Assembly: GCF_950023065.1 (NCBI RefSeq)
Contig: NC_088677.1
Location: 89,181,469-89,245,468 of the forward strand
Source: Planococcus citri
Lineage: Eukaryota > Arthropoda > Insecta > Hemiptera > Pseudococcidae
Reading direction: 5' to 3'
DNA length: 64,000 bases
Of this stretch, positions 45,107 to 55,168 are shown one piece after another (positions within the stretch are counted from its first letter, which is position 1; each line of letters starts with the position of its first letter). The notes under the pieces were generated by a model. The model did not search any database. It was given only the letters and a program-made list of their open reading frames with translations, and was not told the origin of the DNA. A program made the position numbers and the translations under genes.

Positions 45107-46144
45107 CATTGAATGAACAAAAATCAGTGGAAGGGGGGGGGGTCACTGTACATTAGGGGGGCGCTCATCATGGACGTAGGGGGATCACCGCACCCATGGA
45201 TCGTCTCTTTAATAGTACTAATTTTACAGTTGAATTTTTGACAGACGGAACAGACCCTGTTTGTGTACGTATGTACGTAGATATCTAATTGAAAAGGAAT
45301 CTTGTTTGTAAGATTTATTGAACCACTGATTGAAATTTCTCATGAAATACCTTAAGTTATTTTCTAATTTAGTATCAACATCCATTATCTACTCAAATTA
45401 TCTAAGGCTGTGATAAAGATTGAGACGAATTACTCGTATTACCATCTCATTGTAATGAGAAAGAAATCATCTGCAGATATTCGAAAATTAATTTTAAAAA
45501 TGTTTTGATCAAGAAACTGATTCCGGCGGGTGGGGGGTAGATACTCACAGTAGCCAGAGCCAGATAATTTGGAATTGATTCGATTTCAATACAAGTGGTG
45601 TATGGACACATTCGATTGGTTTTAGCTAAAGTAATATAGATCTAGCGCTCGGTTTTCTATAACTTAAGTAAGTTCTTATTCACATACTTGTTTTTTTCGA
45701 CGCTTTTCAAAATTTATTTGCTTAAATGTAGTTGCTTTTAAACAGTCATCTTCAGTTTTAAAGATGGACTATTTTATGTACAAAATGAACCTTTTTTTTT
45801 AAAACGGTCGAGTTGAATTGATAATTTTGGTCAAAAATATCAGTTGAATTCAACTGAAATTGATTTTTAATAAAATCGATTTGAAACGTTTCTATTTTCA
45901 TTGTTCAAAAGAATGACATGAAATTTTCAATTTTACATTGAACTGGTAAATCCGGGGAAGAGGGGGAGGGGGGGTTCACAATGATTTTTAGATTTTTGCT
46001 GGTACTTTGTGCAGCTGGCAGAATTCTTGGAATATGCCCGTGCGTGAGAGAAAAAATCTGCCTGAACTTACCATTTTAAGATAAAAAGTTGTTTGTGATA
46101 TTGAAAATGTGCTTCGTTTCTTTTTTTTGGCAGATCTGATCGTC
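45107..46144 (+). promoter_or_regulatory. Conserved upstream block of gene 4
   Basis: Carries the shared core (45381-45450), the GATCAAGAAACTGATTCC stretch and a possible 5' UTR donor GTAAGT at 45668. The equivalent donor in genes 5 and 6 is in a better-conserved setting. The 3' splice site TTTTTTTTGGCAG ends at 46133, 11 bp before the ATG. Confidence 0.45.
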
Positions 46145-46213
46145 ATGAAAGAAGGCATGGTTATCATATTTTTGCTAGCTGTGGCTATGCAACCGAACTT
46201 CTTATTACTTCAG
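46145..46213 (+). pseudogene. Gene 4 signal-peptide exon
   Basis: Twenty-three codons, MKEGMVIIFLLAVAM to LLLQ, then the donor GTAAAA at 46214. The 385-bp intron is the shortest in the array. Phase-0 junction to 46599. The exon itself is intact, but the gene is broken in the next one. Confidence 0.85.
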
Positions 46214-46598
46214 GTAAAATTTGTAATTACCTACGGATAAAAATTAAAACTTATTTATTTGAAGACATTGGGTGTAATAAGCACCTTGCTTATTCAAATT
46301 CACTTCTTTTGATATATTTTTTTCAAACCAACTGAACTAAGAAGGGTGTCTATATGAGAAATATTTTTGAATGTTGATGATTTCGTCAAAGTGATCTGTC
46401 TCGAAGTATTTCAATATGCTGATGATGAATCTAGCGTCAGGGTTTTTTTTTTTTTTTTTTTTTTTTTGAAAATGTAGGTATTTTTAGTGTCCTAAAGTGG
46501 TAAAATTGAACATTTCCACCACTGCAGTGGCAGTACACAGTACACTACTACATACATACAAATGCTAAAATTTACCATTTCTTTTTTTTCGTACACAG

Positions 46599-48531
46599 GG
46601 TTCCGATGACCTAAATCCTAATATACCCAAACCACCTGAAACATTTTTTCTGAATGCCTCGCATCAGCTTAATGAGTTCGAAGAGACTTTGCTATTCCAT
46701 AATCGCCTTTTTGTGGATAAGACTATGTTCATTGAAGAGTTGATTAGACGACAGCAGACATGCGAACTAATCAGTCGTCCTTCCCCGCTGGGCTAAGACT
46801 TTTAATATGGCAATGGCGGAAGCCTTCTTCGATATACCACACCACGCTGATGGCTCAGTTGATGACTACAAACGAGACATGGTCGATTCATTTTTCAAAG
46901 GCGGATCTGTAATTGTGTTACCAGGTAATAAATCTTCCATCGAAACAAAACTTTTGGAAATTTCCAAAGTGAAAAGTGCAATGGAGGAAATGGGATGTCA
47001 TCCAACGATATCCATTTCCTTGGTTAGCGATGGTGACACATTTAACGACTTTATCAGGAAATTTGCTGACCAAATAAGCGAAATAATTTCTACTAAAAAT
47101 TACGCCTCATTTTTACCAAAGTACTGTGGAAGAACTGGCCGGCCAAACGCGTGTTACGAACTTTTAAATAGTACCAAAGAAGAGCTCGCTGGTAACCTCG
47201 ATTTATTGAAAAGTAGCATTGAAATATTAATTGGTCTACTGACGAGCCATTTCAACTCAGAAACTGTGGTATTAATTGACGATCATGATTACCCATTGAA
47301 CCGAATGCTATGCAACGAAACTGATTTTAAGCGAACTGCAGAATTTTTGAATAGTTTGTTCACTCGGACATTTCAAGGTAAGACGCAAACCTGCATATAC
47401 CGTGGTGTCGTTTTTGGTGTGCTGAAATTTTCGAGATGCGTCTTATCAGCTTGTTTGGATAGCAGTGTATTAGAACCGGAATATATGCCACATTTTGGTT
47501 TCACCGAGGCAAACGTTCAAACGCTACTTGAAAAAAATCCTAGCTTTCCGCATAATCTGACTGAATTGAAAACCTGGTACGGTGGCTACACATTTGGGGA
47601 GCATTACGGGTATAACCCTCGCTCAATTCGTGGTTACTTCGAATCTAATCGAACGAGCAACTATTGGATAACGAGCGTTCCATTGGGACTTAATTCGAGT
47701 CATCTGGATACCCCTCTTCATCAACTATTTATGTTGGATAAATATCAAAGGTACGTTCAGAAATTGTTTGTCAATAGCTCAGTGCAAACTACACTGCGAT
47801 CAGAGATAGATTACACTGATGCTGCAACGGACGAAGACGCTTTTCTATCCGTTTTAACAGCAATGGGGTATACGACGTTTGAAAAAATATTCGAAATCTG
47901 TAATTTTTATAATGTCCGCATTCCAAATAAGGAAGTGCGCGATGAATTCAAACATGCAATCGGACTATGGACGAAAAAGCATGTTAGTAAGAAGGACTTT
48001 GATTCGATGGACGCTGTCGTTGATGGAATTGTAGAAAGTTTCAGACAGAAAAATGTGGCCTTGATTGGAGAAAATTTCTCCAAGCTCGTGTCGGGCATCA
48101 ACGAAACAACTGATGCAAAACACCATTGCAATCTTATTTTCGGATTATTGGTCACATTCGGTAATGATTGCTGGGACGTGCAACGTAGTTTCGATGACGT
48201 AATTTCCATCGCAGGAAAACTACAATTTCACTGCTACATTTCAGTAAGCTTGAAGCCAAATTTCAATCATCCTAATCCAATAACAGCTTATATCTTGATA
48301 AATGTAAATACAAGTCCTGTTGCTGAAAAGGGTGGACTCAAACGTCTGTGGAGTAAACTACGAGTGAAAATGGGTATGAAAAAGTCGTTCAAGACCGCGA
48401 TCGATGATTGGATAAATACTAAAGTTGCCCATACTGCAACGAACAGTTGCGATTGCGATCGGTTCGCTCTCGTTTACGTCGGCGGAAAACTCTGGCAAAT
48501 GTTCGATTGTTCAAATTCAGCTACTAAGTAA
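46599..48531 (+). pseudogene. Gene 4 main exon, AAA-ATPase-like, one-base frameshift at the P-loop
   Basis: The exon starts after GTACACAG. The first frame gives GSDDLNPNIPKPPETFFLN and LFVDKTMF, then meets TAA at 46794-46796 because of one extra C in the CCCC run at 46783-46786. One base on, the frame of all paralogues continues to TAA at 48529 with no further stop: 574 residues from the ATG at 46807. In that frame the P-loop reads RPSRWAKT (glycine lost) and the Walker B position is LIDDHD (Glu to Asp), with TWYGGY instead of WYDGY. The C-terminus (KKSFKTAI, TKVAHTAT, VYVGGKLWQMF) matches gene 3. A single-base assembly error would turn this into an intact gene, so call it a pseudogene only provisionally. 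A GTAAGT overlaps the stop (48528-48533) and could act as a donor. Confidence 0.85.
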
Positions 48532-49015
48532 GTTTGAAAAATAGGTAGGCAATGTGGATTACGCAGGTAGTTTCTGTGAAACGGTAAAGTAACATTGAAG
48601 CCAGACCCGAATTATAATATTTCCGGTCCAGTGATAGCTGTCAATTTCATGGTAAATGGAAATCCTAGCTTTGAAGTTGAACAACCTACATCGAAGCTCG
48701 ATTCAACACGTGACGTTTCTTCCAAAGTTCCTACCAAGCTCACAACAATTAACGATGGTCATACCCATAATGTTACTGTACAAATTACCGGTGGCGGTGG
48801 GACACAATTTGCTGCTACTAGTCGTACCACAGTTCTGAAAACATGTTCTACCAGTGTCTTCTCTAAAATAAACAAAGGGGCGAAAGGCGTCATGAAGCAT
48901 GGCATCAGGACAATTCAAATTAAATCAACTTGGAAAAATAATTTTGGCAAGTTTATTAATGAGAATATAGATAAGATCATAGATTCTTCAAAACTCAAAG
49001 TTGAAACATTTGTGA
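48532..49015 (+). pseudogene. Second C-terminal tail after gene 4
   Basis: From about 48590 the + strand again reads family C-terminal sequence (KPDPNYN, VIAVNFMVNGN, FEVEQPT), equivalent to residues already encoded in gene 4, then a longer tail (VTVQITGGGGTQF, VMKHGIRTI, FINENIDKIIDSSK, KVETFV). It is a tandem partial duplication of the tail with no ATPase core. It could be a cassette used by alternative splicing from the GTAAGT at 48528, but no matching acceptor is obvious. It is cut by the hAT element at 49016. Confidence 0.7.
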
Positions 49016-50432
49016 CAGGCCCGTAGCCAGCATAGGGTCAGCCGGGGCAATGCCCCGGCTAGAAAGGCTGTTTGCCCCAGGTAGCAAAATCCAAAAAAAA
49101 AACACGTTTGCCCCGACCAGAAAAATCAGAAAGAAAAAATCAGAAAGTGCATAAACTCAACAACGTAAAATTATTTTTACGTTTATAAAATGGCCACACC
49201 GGCATGAATTGCATTTGATAGCTCCATGACTCGCTCGATACTAAATTTTAAATCAAAAATTTGATAATTTGAGTAAAAATTAGTAATTTTTGAGGATAAG
49301 AAATCCAGTACATCTTTTTGCAATTTTTTTCGAAAAGTGAGATTTTCACTTTGTGCAATTTATGGCAATTCTACATAAAAAATTAAAACTTTTACACTGT
49401 GAAAAAGCTAAAATTTTCAGCAATAGGGAAGACTTATGGACAAACTTTTAGGAAAAAATGAAAATTTTTATAATTTTTTGCAAAAAACCGAGAATTTTGA
49501 CAATTTTAAGCAAAGCAAGATTCACTATTTTTGAGGAAAATCACAAATTTTTGGCAATAGGCCAAAAAAATGATTATTTTTTTCGCAACCTTCGTTTGAA
49601 AATGGGAGAAATTTTGGTCATTAACATTTTTTTAAAGCAAAAAAGCGGAATTTTTAGGTAATTTTTAGAAAGAGAAATGGATATTTTTTGAATTTTTTTT
49701 ACCAAAAAGTAACAGTTTTTGGCAAGAAACGAGGATATTTTTGGAAATGTTGGCAAAAGGTGAAATTTTGAGCTATTTTTGGCGATAAAAGTGTATGTAT
49801 AAGTCGGTCAACTTTCTCAAATTATTCACTTATGGATATTACTAGCATTTTTTTCTCACCAAGATGAATGCAAAAATTGAATTTTTGAAATTTAAAAAAA
49901 AATAATAATTTGTAAACCCAAAGCTACCTATTGAAAAAGTAACCCAATTTAGTAACTTAGTTTCTTAAAAAGTGACCAAGTACAAGCCCTGAGCGAGGGC
50001 AAAAGTTTGTTTTGAGAAGTAAAGTTTTTTCAGGTGAAAAGAGCGTTATTTGTCTTGACATTTCTTTAAAAATTTGAATGATATATTTTTTTAATGTTGT
50101 TTGGACGCGAGTCAAATTTGACTATTTTACCTCATGAAAAAATTTTAACAGAAACAGTGTCACAGCCAAAAAATTATTAAGTACAAGAGTTTCACAGTAA
50201 ATCGCGCCGATTACAGCTGAATTAGACTCAACCCCAGCATTATGCATTATGTACATATGTATATTCCTTTTCTGAAATATACACACTCGTTCTGTTCATT
50301 TGTTTTTAAAAAACAGATGGTGGAGGGGGGGTTAAAGGGGGTATGTTTCATAGATGTTTGAGCCTCAAAAAGTGCTGCCCCAGTTGATATTTCCTTGGCC
50401 CCAGCTACAGTCAGATTCTGGCTACGGGCCTG
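49016..50432. mobile_element. 1.4-kb hAT-type non-autonomous element, 8-bp target duplication
   Basis: The ends are inverted CAGGCCCGTAGCCAG repeats, flanked by perfect direct repeats ATTTGTGA at 49008-49015 and 50433-50440. Deleting the element and one repeat rejoins the tail reading KVETFVN, the same as the copy at 42.86 kb, which proves the boundaries. The interior is AT-rich with no transposase motif. Confidence 0.9.
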
Positions 50433-50680
50433 ATTTGTGAACGCTTTGACATCGAGCCTTGTATAGAGTAAGAAATTGAAGTTTGTATGGTATACATGTA
50501 TCATCATTGGAAAAGTGGTTTTAGGTATATACTCTACCTAAAACCACTTTTCCAATGATGATACAAGTATACCATACAAAAACTTCAATTTCTTACTCTT
50601 TACAAGGCTAGATGTCAAAGCATTCACAAATGTTTCAACTTGAGTTTTGACGAATCTATGATCTTATCTATAGGTATATG
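50433..50680. repeat. Palindrome of family tail sequence
   Basis: Centred near 50530. The left arm is the end of the tail (ACATCGAGCCTTGTATAGAG, AAAGTGGTTTTAGGTA). The right arm repeats it in reverse and runs on into the IDKIIDSSK coding region on the minus strand. In the left arm the frame ends at TAG where the 42.9-kb copy has AAG. The polarity is opposite to that at 42.74 kb: here the 3' ends meet. Confidence 0.8.
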
Positions 50681-51485
50681 TTAGGCGTTTTTTGGTAGAA
50701 TGACAATGTTCGAACATGAAATCGCTGTAATGTTTTCAAAATTGATGATTATAAGCCAAATCTTATGTATTTATGTTGCATACCACATATATTTTCATGT
50801 TCCAGTGAATAAACATTCAAATTGTGAAATTTAGTTTTGATCCACAATTGGTAGCTAATTTTTTATTTCTATGAATTTTTTAACCCTTAACGGCTCAAGC
50901 AAATCCTGAGATGTTATAAAAAAATGCTTTCAATTTCCTGAATAAGATCATCACAAGTATCACTTTTACTCACAGTTCACCCCCGCTCCCCAGCCCCTTG
51001 AAGCCACCTCGATAATGATAGACTTATTTATTTGATTATTGTCCAAAATTGAGGAAGCAAAAAACCCAATTGGGTCAATCTTGGAACTGAATGATATAGT
51101 TTCATTAGATGTAATGAATGAGTGAAAGCATAATTCCAAGGAACACCTCACCTCTTTTTGGGGGGTAAACATTGATAAAAGTTGGTATAAAATACAGGGA
51201 CCCATGCTCCATTTTTGGATGAACATATTGATGGTTGAGCTTTCACAAAATGAAATCAAGAAAGGCGTGTGCAGGGTGGACCAGAGCGTTTTTTTACAAA
51301 TTTGATAAACTTGTTTCGGAAAAAACCTGAAAAAACAGAGCATGAATACGCAGAGTACGTAATACGGAAATATTCTTAAGTAGGCTTGAAATGACAGAAA
51401 CAAGAATTGAAAGGAACACAAATGCTCTTAACAGGACATAAGTTCAGAAAATCTACAATCCACCTATCAAATCTGTTTATCACTC
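50681..51485. other. Gene-free sequence
   Basis: A 151-codon open frame on the minus strand (50966-51421) is Phe/Ser-rich with no motif and no paralogue in the window, so I do not call it a gene. Confidence 0.45.
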
Positions 51486-52127
51486 CGTGGATATTCTTTC
51501 TCGATATTTGTCACCAAATAGTTACATCTTGCAAAGATTAGCAGTATGATTGATTTTCTGTAGAAATATCGAAATAGGTTTATCTACCACTTTGAAAAGC
51601 TTTACACAGTCAAATTGCAGCACTCTCTGGCATTTCATAATGTTCAAGCATTTGTGAAGAGGTCACTATCCCTCCTCGATCATAAATATAATGTAGTTCT
51701 ACATCGTGAAAATTGCATGAGCAGAAGTCGTCGTTTACAATCATGAGATTGTGTCTAGCTTATGACTACCTACTGGATTCAGGGGATTTGAGTTTCAGCA
51801 AAAAGCTTTCAACTGTTGTTCAACCACAACTCTGAACTTTTGAAAGTTTTGAGAAATTTCTGCTGAAGTCGATATTCTTTCTCGATATTTGTAAACAAAT
51901 AGTTACATCCCCTAAAGGTTAGTGGTACGATTGTTTTTCTGCGGAAATGTCGAAAGAGGTTTATCTACCACTTTGAAAAGTTTTACACAGTCAAATTGCA
52001 GCTGTCTCTGGCATTTCATAATGTTGAAGCATTCATGAAGACGTCACTATCCCTCCTTGATCATAGATAATGTTGTTCCACATCATGAAAATTGCATGAG
52101 CAGAAGTCGTTGTTTTCAATCATGATC
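51486..52127. repeat. Two tandem copies of a 250-bp noncoding unit
   Basis: Unit 1 at about 51489-51745 and unit 2 at about 51876-52127. Both run from GATATTCTTTCTCGATATTTGT through CACTTTGAAAAG(C/T)TTTACACAG to GAAAATTGCATGAGCAGAAG. They differ at roughly one base in eight. About 130 bp of unrelated sequence separates them. Confidence 0.75.
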
Positions 52128-52289
52128 AAATAGGAATTAGGGTAATGTAAATTACTTTTTTTCAAAACTGAACACTTTGAAGTGAAAGAGGAAGCTTCGA
52201 GGATTATTTTTTTTTTTAATATCAAAATTGGGTCATAAATGATGTCTTGGCGATTAATTGTAAAAAAGTGGTCCATAACTGGTAGTTTA

Positions 52290-52590
52290 CCTTACTTTAA
52301 ATTATTATTTTTATTCTCATGTTTTTTATTTTTGTTGTTGTTTTGTTTTGTGTGTGTTTTTAAAAAAAATAATTAACCTTACTTTTTTTTAGTTATGAGT
52401 AGATATGATCTCTTTCTTGCTCAGTGAATTTTTGAAGAGAATTATACTTTCTTTTATGTTATAACGACAAATTGCCCACATTTTTTGTTTGTCCACTCGT
52501 GTACCTATACGTACTCGTACTATGGGGTTAAGGACAATCATCATTTGATGATACTTTAATCAAAACTGATTTCACAGTTCGAAAAGGGCA
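52290..52590 (+). other. Family 3' UTR remnant
   Basis: Matches 43.30-43.56 kb (GTTGTTGTTTTGTTTTGTGTG, then GAAGAGAATTATACTTTCTTT, then ATGGGGTTAAGGACAATCATC). It marks the end of the second detached tail unit. Confidence 0.6.
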
Positions 52591-52599
52591 TTTAAAGAT

Positions 52600-52826
52600 C
52601 AAACTAAAAAAAAAAAAAAAAAATTTTATTTACTATAATCATAAAAAAAAAATTATAAAAAATTTAAAATTTATTAAATTAATTAAAAATGGTATTAAAA
52701 TTCATAAAAATATATTCTTAAAGAAAAAAATATTAAACTAAAAAAATATAAAACCTTAAATAATTAAATATTAATAAATAAATAAATATTATCTTTAAAT
52801 ATTAATTTAATTAAATCTATAATAAA
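52600..52826. other. Extremely AT-rich island
   Basis: About 225 bp of almost pure A and T (only around ten G or C), far more biased than its flanks, and inserted between family repeat blocks. Neither strand shows a recognisable protein under nuclear or mitochondrial codes. A nuclear copy of mitochondrial DNA is possible but not shown. Confidence 0.4.
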
Positions 52827-53495
52827 TTGAGCGTTGCATTCTGTACTTTTCAAGCATTTCCCCAGAACCTCTTCCCCAAATGGGTAAAAGTCCAAAAAAT
52901 TATTTTCATTTTGTGTGAGGGGCCGTGGATGGGGTCCAATCTAAAATCTAACGTCATATTCGTGTTCAGAGTCACCAAAAACGTACTATTCGATGTATCA
53001 CATGCCCCAGATTTTTTTTAAAAAAAGTTTTGCCCAAATTTGGAGTAGGGGGTGCTTCTCCTCCATTGAAAGATCCCATTTCGAAGATTGAATATTTCGA
53101 AAAAGCATCAAGAGGTACATCTATGGAAATTTTTTCAGAATTTTAAATGGTAGCTCCCACTTACAGCGCCGTTTTGAAGTTTGAACTTTCAAATGAAAGT
53201 TAGTTCAAAATGCAATGCCCATGCCCTTTCGAACTGTGAAATCAGTTTTAGTCAAAGTAGGTATCACAGCTTTTGAGCGATGCGCTGCTGAAATTGAGTA
53301 CCTCGAGACAATGTGAAAATAATTGAAGCCTCCCTCCCGCCCCCTGAGGGGACTGGGACCAAACTGATTGCGAGTTTCCAATTCATTGGGTGCGGTGGGT
53401 CAACATTGTAAAAAATAATTGAGCGAAATCGAAGGACATGACTCAAAAACTTTAGTTGGATTGAAGTAAAATAATCCTGTATTGAATGAACAGAA
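52827..53495. repeat. Fold-back-derived repeat upstream of gene 5
   Basis: The right-hand part of the family seen at 44.2 and 27.7 kb: ACGTCATATTCGTGTTCAGAGT, GGTAGCTCCCACTTACAGCG, CCCCCTGAGGGG and a final GGTTGGATTGAAGTAAAATAAT-like end. The left arm is missing or replaced by the AT-rich island. Confidence 0.6.
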
Positions 53496-54552
53496 CTCAG
53501 TGGGAGGGGGGGGGGTCTCTGTACATTTGTAGGGGGATCACCTGCACCGCACTCCTGGATAGTCTCTTTAAGTACTAATTTAAATTTTAAAGTTGAATTT
53601 TTGTCAGGCCATTTCCGGAACGGACTCTGCTCACGTACGTTCATATCTAATTGAAAGGAATCTTGTTTGTGAGATTTATTGAACCACTGATTAGAATTTC
53701 TCATGGAATGCCATAGGTTATTACCGATTTAATATCAAAATCTTATCTACTCGATGTATCTAAGGTTGTGATAGAGATAAAGACGAATTCCTCGTACGAG
53801 TATTACCATCTCATCGTATTGAGAAAGAAATCATCAGCAGATATTTGAAAATTAATAAAAAAAAATTATTTAATCAGGAAACTGATTCCGATTATGGATA
53901 GTAGCCAGATAATTTGGAATTGATTCAATTTCAATAAAACTAGTGTACGGATAAGTTGGATTTGTTTTTGCTCTGAATTTTCTTGGTAAGTAGAAGTACC
54001 CACTCCTTCTCACATATCTACTTATTTCTTTCGACGCTTTTCAAAATTTATTTGCTATTAATTGAATAATTTTGGTCAAAAATATTAAATTTTGCAAAAG
54101 GTACGAGTAACTGTCGTCCTCTCGGAGGTTGGTTTGGAGTTAGAGGGGGGGGGGTGGCAGGATTGAATGCAACTAAAATTGATTTTTAATAAAATCGGTT
54201 TGAAACGTTTCTTTTTCATTTTTCAGAAGAATGACATGAAATTTTCAATTTTACATTGAGCAGTTTGGGCTTGGGGAGGGGGTTCACAACAATTTTTACA
54301 TTTTTGTTGGTACTTTGTGCAGCTGCAAGAAATTTCTAAAAGTATAGGCTTTGATACGAGTTCGTGAGAAAAAAATTCTGCCTAAACTTACCGTTTTAGT
54401 GTAGGTACTCGATGTTAGAATATGTACTTCACATTGGAATAAGCATAAGTACCTTAAGGGGTTAGAGTAGTTCATTTTTTATGAAAAGGGACAATTTTAT
54501 TTGTAATATTGAAAATGTGCCTTGTTTTTTCTTTTCTGCAGATTTGTTCGTC
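53496..54552 (+). promoter_or_regulatory. Conserved upstream block and 5' UTR exon of gene 5
   Basis: It contains the shared core (53741-53814), then ATTTAATCAGGAAACTGATTCC. A candidate 5' UTR exon ends in TTTTCTTG at 53985 with the consensus donor GTAAGT. The acceptor is TTTTCTTTTCTGCAG at 54541, so the 5' UTR intron is about 556 bp. The start site is not determined. Confidence 0.5.
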
Positions 54553-54615
54553 ATGAAAGAATACATAATTTTCATCTTCTTGCTGGCTATACAACCGAAC
54601 CCAGTATTACTTCAG
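54553..54615 (+). CDS. Gene 5 signal-peptide exon
   Basis: Twenty-one codons, MKEYIIFIFLLAIQ to VLLQ, two shorter than in genes 2-4, followed by GTAAAA at 54616. The preceding acceptor CAG ends at 54541. Phase-0 junction to 55169 (553-bp intron). Confidence 0.85.
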
Positions 54616-55168
54616 GTAAAATAAATACAGCTAAAATTTAAAACCTATTTATTTAAGACACTGGGTCCAATAAGCATCTTGCTTGTCCAAATTCAATTCA
54701 TTTGATTTATTTTTTTCAAACCAACTGAACTAAGAAGGGTGTCTGTATGAGAAATATTTTTGAATGTTGATGATTTTATCAACGTGATCTGGTCGGAGTA
54801 TTTCAATATGCTGATGACGAATCTAGCGTCTGTTTTTTTTTTTTTTTTTTGAAAATGTAGGTATTTTTTAAATGTAGAACAGTGTCCTAAAGTGGTAAAA
54901 TTGACGATGAATCGAAACATTTGCAATACTTACATCAGTATTCGAATAATTTGTAAAAGACTTTCTACCTATTGAATTTCAATTAGTGGGTCAGGGAGAC
55001 GGTTCTACACAGGTAATGCTACCAAAAAATATCGAAACCTTTCGAAAATTATATGGGGGGGGGGGGCAGTGATTCACAAAGAGTAACCTAATTACCCTGT
55101 CTCAGGTTATTCCCGCTCTGCCAAACATTTCCACCACTCAAAAATTACCATTCTTTTTTCTTACACAG

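Noticed and set aside
48528..48533. GTAAGT overlapping the gene 4 stop codon as a real splice donor to the second tail
   Set aside because: No matching acceptor just before 48590 was convincing, and gene 3 ends without an equivalent site. Kept only as a possibility.
50966..51421. 151-codon open frame on the minus strand, Phe/Cys-rich
   Set aside because: No motif, signal or paralogue. The composition fits translated AT-rich noncoding DNA.
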